DNA from: Dendrophyllia cribrosa
Lineage: Eukaryota; Cnidaria; Anthozoa; Scleractinia; Dendrophylliidae
Direction: 5' to 3'
Assembly (NCBI GenBank): GCA_024195265.1
Contig: JAJLRJ010000013.1
Location: forward strand, 14,182,322-14,246,321
DNA: 64,000 nucleotides
Shown: positions 1 to 11,800 of the stretch, in pieces
Layout of the letters: every line of letters starts with the position of its first letter
Numbering within the stretch: position 1 is the stretch's first letter
Made by a program: the position numbers and the translations under genes
Notes under the pieces: model-generated
Database searches by the model: none
Told to the model about the DNA's origin: nothing
What the model saw: only the letters and a program-made list of their open reading frames with translations

Positions 1-154
1 ATAAGTAGAGAATTCTTTGCACACCATTTACTGATGTTCCTAAGATCTTGGTTTACGGCTGCCATAGCACTTGATGAGTCTGATACAGAAAATTTAAAGT
101 GCAATTGGCTATCATCAACATACGCAGCGGGTTGACTGTGGGTAATAACACTGA
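1..154 (-). pseudogene. Non-LTR retrotransposon reverse transcriptase, YVDD segment (relic)
   Basis: Read on the minus strand this gives AAYVDDSQLHFKFS and then a conserved stretch ending SKWCAKNSLL, the catalytic YxDD box and following region of a LINE (jockey/CR1-like) reverse transcriptase. It continues off the left edge of the window. It joins in frame to the fragment at 1565-2262 if the intervening TTAA-flanked element is removed. Confidence 0.8.
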
Positions 155-158
155 TTAA

Positions 159-1560
159 GGTTACTGCAAACCTTTATTGGTCCCATTTTGCATAATTTTA
201 TTTTTTTTAATTTCTGTAAAGATATAACATTAATCTAGAAAATATTGAAAAAAGTTTTGCAAAATCATTAAAAGAACTCGAGATATTCTTAAAAAAGAGT
301 TTCAAGAGAATAGTTGATAAGTAGCTATAGGTGTGATAATCCGATAATCTTTTTCCGGGGTGCAGCCCCTTCTTGTACTTTTCCCGCTAAACTTTATCCG
401 CGGGATCTCGCATTACATGTTATGCATATTTTGTTTGCATCTCAATGCGGAGCGCAATTCGCATCGTCATAGCGTATTCCATTGTAGCGTCATAGCGTAT
501 TCTCCCCGGCCATTTTCTATGTTTCACACCGTCGTCTACGCTTGTTCCAATTCCTGAAGATTTACAATTTGACTATCAAAGCCAAAGTGTACATTTTTGG
601 TTAGCAGAATTGTAGAGATCACGAGTGAAAAGAACCGCGGCGAAGAGTAAAGAATAATAAATGAATAGCTTACTCGCCTGCATTTACTGCTGATACCAGC
701 GCGTGTTTTCGGTCAATTTCCGCGGCCACGTCTGTTGTGTTTTCATTTCTTTGAAAACTCTTACTGGCCCTTTTTGCTCGTTTATTTCCACAACAATTTT
801 GCTGCGTTTTCGTTACGTTCTTTCCGCTCATTTGGGTTTGCAGTTGCGCGAAACTTTGCCGTTTTTTCTATGGTTTTTCCCTTTGAATAACTTGACTAAT
901 CGGCGGTTAATTGAATTCACATATACTGCTGTGTGACGATGCTCTTCAGGGGGTTCTATGTTTCATTTTATTGGTTGGCGGCACGACCACGATGACAGCC
1001 GCTTAAATGAGGTGTGAAAACAGTGAAAATCTTTCGAGGCCAAAAACCTCGAGGTTTGTTTTTGCGAGAATGGCCTCTGTTCAAATGAATTAATAGGGTA
1101 TGTAGATTTGTCAGATTTTCACGAAACTTGGCCAGTATGTTTGCTGGATATTTATGCACCAAAGTATGTGGGGCTTTTACGAAATTCCAAATACTTTTCT
1201 TGTGGCGCCCCAAAGTGTGACGCGCAAAGAACAATTTTCTATTGTCCAACTTCAAAGTGGATTTACTCGGGAACCAATAAAAATATCGAAAAAGCCTCAC
1301 ACTCTTTGTTAGGCCATTAACTCTCGAGTGACACGGACCAGTTTGTTTTGATTTTCGCGCTAACACGGAGACTGGTAATTCAGTTTTGCGTTTAAGGCTC
1401 GCGCACGCTTAACTTAAGGAAAAGCAGGAAAAATAATTTCTATTTTCGGAATCTACAATTTTTTAGCTTTACAGTGATATATAGTTTTCTGGGGTTTCGT
1501 TAAAAATAGCGCGAGTACGAAAGATTTTCGGGAAGGCACCCTCGAAGGTTTACAGTAACC
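159..1560. mobile_element. TTAA-flanked non-autonomous DNA transposon inside the LINE relic
   Basis: A 1402-bp insertion bounded by TTAA at 155-158 and 1561-1564. Its ends are inverted repeats: left GGTTACTGCAAACCTT, right (reverse complement) GGTTACTGTAAACCTT. TTAA target duplications are made by piggyBac and Kolobok transposases; the GG start fits Kolobok better. The interior has only short open frames, none recognisable (for example a 132-codon minus-strand frame at 968-1366), so it looks non-autonomous. Removing it restores the LINE reading frame. Confidence 0.8.
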
Positions 1561-1564
1561 TTAA

Positions 1565-2262
1565 ATCATTAATGTAAATAGTAAAAAGCACAGGACCCAA
1601 GATCGATCCCTGAGGTACTCCATTTGTTAAGGGTAACAATTCTGAGACTGAATCTTCATATCGTACTCTCTGATATCTGCTTGATAGGTAGCTACTAAAC
1701 CAGGAAGTTACAGAAGCTTTGAGGCCCAATTTTCGTAATTTTCTAACAGTAGATTATGATTAAGGCTGTCAAAAGCTTTTGACATATCAAGCAGTACTAG
1801 TAACGAGGCAAATTTTTCATCAATTGCTTCCAAAATGTTGTCTGTGACATTTATGAGGGCAGTTTCTGTCGAATGCATTTTCCTGTTGCCACTTTGATAA
1901 GTCGACAGTTTATCATGCATTGTCAAAAATTCCACAAGCTGCTTGTGTGCCAGTCTCTCACTTACTTTCGATAGGATGGGTAACAATGAGATCGGCCTGT
2001 TGTTGGCTGGTTCTTTCTGGTTTCCTTCTTTGGGTACAGGTATCACCTCAGCAATTTTCCATGCTTTAGGAAAAGCAGCCATCTTAAACGAATTGTTCAC
2101 CAGTCTGGAAATCACAGGTGCGATGCTCTCACAACTGTCTTTCAGGACTCGTGCAGAGATTTTATCATATCCTGGCGCTTTGTTGACAGCTAAACTCTTA
2201 ATAACAGACTTGACGTCAATTTCCAAATATGGTGAATTGTGTGTCACGCAAAATTCGTTGAC
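1565..2262 (-). pseudogene. Non-LTR retrotransposon reverse transcriptase, central domain (relic)
   Basis: The minus strand encodes recognisable LINE RT blocks: KAPGYDKIS, PISLLPILSKVSE, the catalytic block LLDMSKAFDSLNH (about 1768-1800) and [13 protein letters not shown] (about 1591-1622). A frameshift lies near 1745, where the frame ends in a stop while the homologous reading continues in the next frame. No endonuclease or 3' end is attached, so it is a truncated dead copy antisense to the nardilysin gene. Confidence 0.85.
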
Positions 2263-2600
2263 GTGCGGGGGGGGAAGGGGTGTATGACTCGTTACACCAT
2301 AAAACTTTCTTTCGCAAGCGCATAAGTATAGGCTACTTGGGGCCTCTTGTTTAACCGGAACTTGATATGGATTATCAGAGGTTTCCGTGGTGCTGACCAA
2401 AAGGAACGCGGCCACTGGGGACGAGAGAGACCAAGAAGCTAGCCTACGTGTAGCCGTACCATCCCCCCGACAAAACACGGAGGGATGTAACTAGATTGCG
2501 AAGCCTTTGTTGTCTTTCTTGAGTCGTCTTTGTTTACACGAGTGAGCACACACATTTCGCGGAAAATATAATTTATTTACATAAATTGCATAAATTACTG

Positions 2601-2608
2601 TGACGTCA
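2601..2608. promoter_or_regulatory. CRE-like palindrome TGACGTCA
   Basis: A perfect cAMP-response-element palindrome 188 bp upstream of the nardilysin start codon, carried inside the 9-bp-TSD MITE. CREB/ATF binding is known for this octamer in animals; use here is only inferred from position. No TATA box or clear start site was found nearby. Confidence 0.35.
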
Positions 2609-2665
2609 CATAACACGATTCGTGCCAGCTCTTCGTAGACGTTCCCTCCCTCCCGTTTTTTTCTC

Positions 2666-2692
2666 GGGGGGGGGGGGGGGGGGGGGGGGGGG
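2666..2692 (+). repeat. Poly(G) run of 27
   Basis: Uninterrupted G homopolymer inside the MITE just upstream of exon 1. Long G runs can form quadruplex structures and are prone to length error in sequencing. Confidence 0.95.
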
Positions 2693-2795
2693 ATGGTACG
2701 GCTACACGTAGGCTACCAAGAAGCCTGAGGACTCTGGGTACGAGATTGATAATGGGGACGAACAGCTTGGTCAGCGTGCATTTTGCAAAATCAAC

Positions 2796-2839
2796 ATGGC
2801 GGCCGTCGTGAAGCCGCCGAATGACACAAGAGAATACAG
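2796..2839 (+). CDS. NRDC: NRDC exon 1 (start exon)
   Basis: ATG in a good context (CAACATGG) followed by AVVKPPNDTREYR and a GT donor at 2840. It matches the human segment KSPSDPKQYR just before the first beta strand and joins in phase (AG|G, Arg15) to exon 2. This ATG is chosen because no longer in-frame homology is visible upstream. An additional upstream exon encoding a mitochondrial-type leader, as in mammals, cannot be excluded. Confidence 0.8.
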
Positions 2840-5800
2840 GTAAAAACACGAGATCTTGTCCGTATTTCATTATTATTTTTTTGCTAAGTAGCCACAGGAT
2901 AATAATATTTTGAAATCGGAAGGCTAATCGTTTTTATTCCGTTTAGGGGCTCAATGGAAATGTTTTATGTAGTGCGTTCTTTAACCCATTGACGGCCGTG
3001 CCGGCCAAAACCGGCCGTACAATACTCCACAATCGCGCGAACATTGCCTTAACCATCAGTTGTGAGCATTGACTAGAAAGTCCTTCAAATTGAGATACCC
3101 AATAAACACAAAAAAGTTAGCGATTTTTGCAGAATATCAGCGTTTGAATTTGGACAATAACAAAAATGACCGTTTTTAACGTCATAGAAAAACAACAAAA
3201 ATCACATTTTTGCCTTTAGTTTTTTTTATTCAAATCATCATGGCAAACCCAAAAGTCAACATTCACAGCAAAATTCAGTCCTAGTCCTAGCTTAGCAGTG
3301 AATTTTTTTGCTCTTATTCATTGCTCGGGCCAAACTACAGCCTCTCGTTCTAATGCATACCGACCTTGCCTCAATTTTCAATATCACCACCGCACTGCAT
3401 GCTGGGAAATAGCCAAAAATTTTGACAGCATTCGTTTCTTTCCGCACACATTTCATATTTATACTAAGTCCACAGCCACTCCGACCCACCGCCGAAATTT
3501 CGCGCTTGTTGTGTTCTCCTGTGGTCGCAACTTCCAAAATATGCCGCGGTAGGTCGAGAAATTCATCCAGAGTCGAGTCCCAAAGCTACTTCGTTTCCTG
3601 GCGGCCATTTTTCCAGTTCAATGAGCAACGAGCCAAATTCGTAAACGAAGTACAACACCTAACTCGCTTCGTTGAGAAAGTGGATTCTGAACTACCTTCA
3701 AGCTTAATGATGCTCATCAGGCAGCTACTAAAGATGAAAAATGGCTGTGAAGTTACCAAAAGTCGCAGAAACACGATATTGAAGTCTTTATTGAGAACGA
3801 ACGAAGCGAAATGCCAACGTCACAATGACGTTTCCAGTAAACTCGAGCCTTCAGTGTTTTAGAACAGCAGCACTTTCAATGGTAACTCCAAATATGAAGT
3901 CACGAAATCCTATGGGGCGTGTGTATGCAGAAAATCACTCAAAAATGTAAAAATCCTCAGGTGTCAATGGGTTAAATAATTATTCAAATTTTATCTTGCT
4001 AATTAATATGGAGTCATGGCCTAGAACCAGCAGACCGGGTTCGAATCCTGGTGGGACATCAGGGCTGCAAATAACGGCCGGGCAGGCGCCGGTCATGTTG
4101 TCCGGCCAAACATGTTTTTGCTCGGACACGACCTGTTTTTGGCCAGTCACATTGGAACGGTCGTAACTCTTGCAATAGTGAATCCAGATTGCACAGTAAA
4201 CCTTTGTTGCACTCGCTGTCTTTCTTCCACTTAGAATACTTGAAAGACAACCTTATTCTTCCACTTTTTGTGTTTTACGCTCCATCTTTGATTTGCGTCG
4301 AGTGATGCAATCACTAGAAAGCTTAGTAACCAAGCACGTTTTGTAGGGTGTGCCGGAAGTGACATATGGTTTGTTCTTTTTAATTTTTTTTACAAACGTT
4401 ATGGACCTTAAGAGAATATTTTGGAAGGTTGCTTTCTTTAGTTTTAAGCAGAAAGCTAACCCCTAAAAGACAACACAAAAAATAGTAATTTGATATTAAG
4501 TATATAGAAAATATAACGTGAACCTTGAGGCTTCTGTAGTTTTTTGTACGCTACCTTTTCATGTAAGAAAACTATTTAACTAATAGCAAAGTGTTCTGGC
4601 AAGCCGCATTGCAAGACAAGTAAAGGTTAAAAATTATTTTTAGCCAAATGCCAAATGGTACTGCTCTACTCTGCCTTTTATTTTAAAGTTACACTTGTGA
4701 ATTTTTGTTAGAGTAAAAGGGTGGTCGGATTCTCCAGGTATTGAGGCTTTTGTTCGCTTTTCGCACTTTGCAACAAATGCTACGCGGGGTATTCTCGGTG
4801 CAGCAAGATTATTCTTCGTGAGAATGCTTTCCGATCAATCAATCAATCGATCAATCAATCACTTTACTTAAGATCTAGCCGAAGGTAAAACCCTCTACTA
4901 AGTGCACGTTGGAACACTTAAAGTAAACAAAGTAATGGAAGACACGATAATTTGCGGTCGCGACAGGACTTGATGACATCGTGGAATTTGCGACTACTGG
5001 GAATTTCTCAACCACTAATTTGTCTAGCTTTATATTCGTTTTTTTTTTCTTTCGGAAACATGAATGTTGTCCCTCGTGATGATCATGAAAAAGTTAAAAA
5101 TTTAAATTTCTTTGAATGAGTAAATGACCGGACAACATGTCCGGCAATCCAAAGATTTGTCCAGTCAATACCCAATTCTGACCGGACATTGTCTGTTGAC
5201 CGGCCGTTATTTGCAGCCCTGATAGATTGATCATGAGGGAAGAAATGAATCTTGCGACCAAAAAACTGTAAAAACAACTGTATTAGCGTGCTAAAATTGC
5301 GAATTAATCTCACCTTCATAGTCATTTTGAGAAAAAACGATGAATATTATCGAGTTTCTAAATGTAGTAATTTCTCTCAAGTCAGCAATTGCATGGTTGA
5401 AAGAAAAAAAACCTGATAAAGAGCAACCACACACGTCCGGAGTGTGACACTTTGTTTGAGCAATTTTTGAGTGTGTTCTTTTATAACTTGTCAAATTTGA
5501 ATTTTTTCATTTTTGAACTTTAATTAGTACTTTGCCGTCGCAATTTGACGACATTAAATGCGCTATTTTAGCGCGCGCTTATACAGTTGGTTTTTCGTTA
5601 TATAGCGCGGCACCCCTAAAAGTAACCAAAGCCGAGGTTTTGGGTTCTTGCTCGAGGTAACCCATCACATTAATGAGTCTGTAATCGATGTATATGTTGT
5701 GGTTCAAATTTTTCTTTGGTTTAAAAATTTTCAAACCAGTTTGATTTTTGTTTTCCTTTGTCTCAGAATATGATAATGAATCTGATACAAAGGAAAACAA

Positions 5801-8800
5801 AAATTGAACTGGTTTGAAAATTTTTAAACCAAAGAAAAATTTGAACCACAACATATACAAAAAAACAGTAATCATCACAGAGCCTATTGACAATCATTAT
5901 ACATGTAAGTATTGACACTATTTGATGAGTGACATCACAGCACTTCACTGGCTCTCAGCTATTTCTAGTAATAATAATATTAATAAAAACTTTATTTCAG
6001 TGTCAAATGTATTTAGCTGTACAGAGAGACATTAGCTAATTGGAGACACTACACGGTGGTCACAGATTCACTCAAAATCGCTCGCCATTCGCGTGCTAAC
6101 AAAATGGCGGAAATTCCAACTTCGAAATGTCATATCTTTGGATTGCATCAACATATTAACGAACTTTTTTCACTTTTGAAATTATTATGGTGTGTACTTT
6201 CAGAAGCTGTCGTCAGATATCCCATAATACTAATTTCAAATTTTGGCGCCATCTTTGTGACGTCATTTTTCCTGTCAAAATACTTCAATTTAAAAAACAA
6301 AAAAACGTACAATTTTTGCAAATGATAACTTCTGTATTGTAAAATTTCAGCTTCCTAGGTTGAAAACTGTTAAAGTTGAATGAAGCGCAAGTTTTTTAGT
6401 CGATTTGATTCTAAATGACCTTTGACCCCAGCAGAAACCGGGCGGGGAATTCAAATTTTGAAACCTCATATCTTTTGATTGGATCAACGTATTTACGAGA
6501 TTTTTTCAGTTTTAAGATGCTTGTGGCGAGTACTTACAGAAATTGTCATTAGATATCCCATAACACTAAGTTATTTTTTGGCGCCAACTTTATGACGTCA
6601 TTTTCCTGCCAAAAATTTCAAAAATGGAAAAACAAAAAAGATTCAATTTGTGAAAATGTTGAGTTCTGTGCTGTTGTGAAATTTTATGTTAACAACATCA
6701 AAACAGAAGTTATTATATCGCGAAATGGTGAGCGATTTTGAGTGAATCTGTGCCCACCATGCTAAATCTAAAAACTAGACTAAAAAATTAAAAGAAATTA
6801 ACACTAACTATATACATCTGTAGTAAGACTTCCATGTGTATTTGTAGTAAAAATAAATATTGAATTTGAGGTTCATATCTAATTTTAATTTTATGTCCTC
6901 TTTGCTCATTTAAAAGGGTCATCAATTTGGAAAATGGTTTAACAGCCTTGTTAATATCTGATACCCACTCAGTCACTCACCGAACACACCATGACAGTGA
7001 TATGTCAATAACAGATGATGACGAAGACACATGCAGTGAAGACCTTGAAGGAGAGAGTAGTGATGATGATGGTGATGATGGTGATGATGATGATAATGTT
7101 GATGGAGTTATAGGTGCTGATCCTGAAGGTGATCAACAGAATGATGGTGCTAGATCAAGAAAGTCAAAAGATACTAAACTAGTAAGTACAGTGTACATGA
7201 TAGAGTGTACATGTACATGTAAGATGGCAGATGTTACTGTGCCTTTCAATAACACACAAACTCTGAAGTTCAAAGCCCAACTCAGGGCTGTCATTAATTT
7301 TGTAAGTAACAGGCTGAAAATGGAAAGTAAAAGCGGCTTGGCACTCGAACGCCAAAGGCTTCTTCGGCGCAGATGCCATGTTTTTTCCCAGTGATTGCAA
7401 ACCTGGGAACCACCTGTGAAAATGTTCCAGGCGCTACCCACAGACCTTCGATAACTTTGAAAGAGATTGAGTAGTTAAGCCGATAACATCGGCTGCCGAC
7501 GTTTGAAACTGTTGTAATACAGATTAATACATCTTTACTTTGACTAAAAAATTAGAAAAGAATGTCTTACAAGTAATTTTAATGGACTTTTTTATTACTG
7601 TAAGCTTTCTCTTCAACAGTAACAGTTAAATGAAACGAAAGTAGACGGCCGAGGATGGGCAAGTAGCTGGCTGTTTTGGCCAGCTACCGGCCCTTAATGA
7701 CAGCAACTCAGGTTTACATTTTTATACACACTGCCTTCAAACATACTAATTATGGCAAGAAACACTGGACCCCTGAACCCAAAACTGACACCAATCACAA
7801 CTCACAAACATGACCTTTTGACCATTTTGCATTGTTTCCTAAGATGTCCGCTGTGATATTTGTGGCAGTGAAAAAAGAAACTGTTGATTGAGTTTTGAAC
7901 TTTAGAGTTTGCATGTTATTGAAAAGTGCAGTAAAAGCAGTCATGGGTCATGTTAGTTAACTGTATTCAGTTCTGTCTCAAGCATGTGTCATATGTATAC
8001 AACCAGATTTCAGCAGGTCATGAATTCAACACCTGTCAGGACTAACTTAAGGATTTTTCCTTTAAAGTACTCAAACTCAATAAATCATCAAGATTGAAGT
8101 TTGAACAAAGAAAATCTTAATCGTGACCGTGGTTTGGAAACCTGATCTTAATTAGCATAGATTTTGGCTATTTTATTCCTTTGTTTTTTCAATATTTATG
8201 TAATGATCAGTTTGATAACTAGCTATAAACTAACACCTTGAAGTCAGTTAAAATAAACTTGGCTGTGCCTCATTGTTTCAACCCACTTCTCTGTGCTTGG
8301 AAATCCTGATGAAACACTCTTCCTCGTGTTTGATGTACATCTTGTATTACTTCACAGTGCAATGTACATGTAAGTACACTGTACATGTGTCAGTTTATGG
8401 GAATGTCCAACTGACCGTACATGTACTTTAGCCATGAACCAATAATTTTATTGCAACATATGAATACTAAATGTACATGTACAGTAGACAGCATTGCAAG
8501 AAAAAATATCAAATTAGTGCAAAGTAATTTTAATTACATTAATTTTTTATTTCCTTGTCATTTTAGTCTGCTGCGGCCCTTTGTATTGGTGCTGGTAGTT
8601 TTTCTGATCCTGACGACATTCCTGGATTAGCTCACTTCTTAGAACATAGTAAGTAACAGGAAGGTACTGGGATATTTACAGTGCATGAAAAGAGAGAGTG
8701 GGAAACAGAATTCCCAAGTTGTTGGGAAGCACAGGAAATAGGAACATAGGCACGCATTGCGTGCATGAGCTATTTTGAAAATTACCTAAATGATATGAAA

Positions 8801-11800
8801 TGGTGAAAGTAACAAAACAGCGGAAGTTAACTCGCACAAATAACCGCTTGCAGATATACGTTTTTCAAATCCTCCGGCCCGCCCACTACCAAAAAAATAC
8901 CGAGATAACCAACTGGGTCCCGTTTCTCGGCTAGCTTTTTTTCACGGGATTTCCGGAGTTATTTTTTGACGAAACTACGGCCCCAGTGAAATGAGCAACT
9001 TGTTTCAGTAATGAGTGTATTAAATTAAATGTCAACCAGAAAAGTCCTGCACATAAATTTGATGCATCCAAATTGAAGGCTTATTATTTCCTGGAAATTT
9101 GTATCTAGCCTTTTTTTAAAGGTTTCTTTTATTATTCACAAAAGACACGTGGAAAAGGTTCCTTTGGCCTGGAAGACGCAAACTAATTAAATTAAATTGT
9201 TTTCAACTCCAAACCACAAGCTAATTAAATTAGTGACACGAAAATTCTTTGAACCACCTGTTTCTGTAATGTCAACCAGAAAAGTCTTTCACAGAAACTA
9301 AACGCATGAAAAATGAATATAAGTAGTCTCCTAGTAAATTGGAACTAATATTATTTAAACAACTGTTTTTATTCTCCACAAAAAAGTCGTGCAAATAGAA
9401 ACAGAACTAATTAGATTAAATTGTTTTCGACTCAAAACCACAAGCTAATTGAATTACTTACACGAACATTGTTGAGGTTAACATTTGGAACCAAACACCT
9501 TTTCCTGTAATGTCGACCAGCAGAAACTTAGCGCATCCAAAATGAATTTTGCTTGTTTCCTAGTAAATTGCAACTAATATTTTTTAAACAGGCGTTTTTT
9601 AACGCACCATATAAATTAATTACATTACGTTTTCTCGAAAACATGTTGAATTTCATCACGTACCAGTTTCTATAAGGACAAAGTTCAATATTTGCACGTG
9701 CACACAACGTGACTGCTCATACAAAATACAGCCGCTTCTCGCTTATAGTAATCGCTTGAGGCATACAATTAATAACCTACACATCAGCTCACATTAATTC
9801 AAAGAAAGATAAACGTTTTACATACTGTAAATTGTAGATTAATTGCATTACATTTTCTCTGTTGAACTCCATGCATCACGGACAAGTTTCTTTTAGGACA
9901 AAGTTCAACATTTTCACAAATAGTAATCTCTTGAAACCCAGGCTTGAAACATACAATTCATGTTCCGCATCATATTATTTGAAATCGGCTTGCCGTTTTT
10001 GCAATAAAACTATACTCATACTTCAATCAGTATAAGCTCACCTATGAACGTAACCGCAGTCCACATTTTTTGGACGTCTCATCCCCCGCAGACCATTCTA
10101 CTATTCATGCATAGGGCACATTATAGGCGGTATTTCCGAATAAATGTCCTTGATATTGCCAGGTTAGCAAGCCAGTCGGGATTAGAGAACAGTTCCCAAG
10201 CAACAAATTTTCAAAACTTTACACTTTTAGTGTTTGCGGCAACAATCGCGGAGATTCAAGATGGCTGATTTTCAATTCATGTCAAGTGACCTTCTTTGAC
10301 CTTCAGTAATACCATTTTAGAAGCGAAAATTTGATTGGCTGACATAGTACACGGTGTACATACAAGAGGCAATCTGATTGGTGTGACATAACCCAAGACA
10401 TACATACAAACAAACAAACAAACAAACTAACAAACATACTAACATCACAAACCAACCTTTGCGCCTGCTAATGAGCTATTTTTTTCAAAATAGCTCAAAA
10501 AAGTGTTGATTACACGAGCCATACATGTACAATGTACCTAGAACATAGGTGGCCCATATACTGTATGACCGGAGCTCAACCTGGCTTCTGTAGCATGAAC
10601 CAACTAGAAATTTTAGAACGTTTGCCTGTTTCCGGCTTTAAAATGATGAGTTCTGTAACATGCTAATGAGTTTGTAACGTTTTTGTAATGCAATGACTTG
10701 TGTAAACTTTTAATCAATGAAATCACAAATTTTGTCATTTTTTCACCTTTTGCAAATGTTGAAAACTACAGTGCTTAAAGCCATGCTCCATCACGCGTGA
10801 CCAGTAATCCACAAGACTGAAATAAACATTTGAATATTTCTTTGTAACGTCCGAAATTTGAATGAAACCTTGAAGATCTCTCTGGAAAACACTTTGAAAG
10901 TCATGAGTTAACGGAAAAATAACTTTGCTACACACATTAAAAAACAAATATTGTTCAGATACATGTAATGTAACATTTCAAATGAAATGATATTTTGTTG
11001 CTCTTTGTTTCCGAAAATGCAGTAAAATTCTCACAGGAATTCCGAATCTCGGAATGAATTTACAAACCGACGCGTAAACTTGAAAAATCCATTCAAATTT
11101 TCAAAAATACTGGTCACGCGTGACAGAGCATGGCTATAATACTGAAAAACAATCTCGTGAAAATAATTAAACTGTCTGGCTTAAAATGAACTGTGTGACA
11201 AACATCTGGTCTTTGTTTGTACTTTCCTTACACAATTGCACCATGGTATAAACTGAAATTGTTGTTTTATCATGATCAAAATAATGCTTCCTTAACCAAG
11301 TTTTTATCACAAATTACTGTGCACGCCGGCTATAAAATTAATGATTCTGGGCGGACCGTAACATCACTGCTATATTATTATTATTTAATAAAAGTTCACT
11401 TGTGTGCACTGTCCTTGAGGTTTCTACTTTATTCAGATAGCCACTGCATTTATTTTAATTATTTTCACAAGATTTTGATTTTATAGTTGTTTCCAGGTCC
11501 GCAAAGGCGAAACAAAATATTAATGTGTACTTGTCAAAATGATAATAAAAACATGTGATTTGGTTAAGTAAAAAAAAAGGTTCAATTATACAAATTGCAG
11601 CGGTGGTATTCATTTCTTTAAAATGTTAAAAGCTTGTTAGCTTGTTACAGAACTCATCATCATATCAAAAGTACATCATGTAAAACCTGGTTACGGGTAA
11701 ACATGCTATTGCTACTCCCACCCGTGCATGGGATTCATCAGGATTCACACGTCCATCGCAGTATTACCCTCAACATTTTGTCATGATTACTCATTTCTAC

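Larger units (their letters stand above)
2440..2715. mobile_element. MITE with 9-bp target duplication (Mutator-type) near the first exon
   Basis: A 276-bp element with inverted ends TAGCCTACGTGTAGCCGTAC / reverse complement at 2695-2715, flanked by perfect 9-bp direct repeats CCAAGAAGC (2431-2439 and 2716-2724). Nine-bp duplications are the hallmark of Mutator-like transposition. It contains a run of 27 G at 2666-2692 and a TGACGTCA motif. It ends 80 bp before the nardilysin ATG, so it may contribute to the promoter or 5' leader. Confidence 0.8.

Noticed and set aside
968..1366. 132-codon minus-strand open frame
   Set aside because: Lies inside the TTAA-flanked element, no recognisable domain, composition like noncoding DNA.
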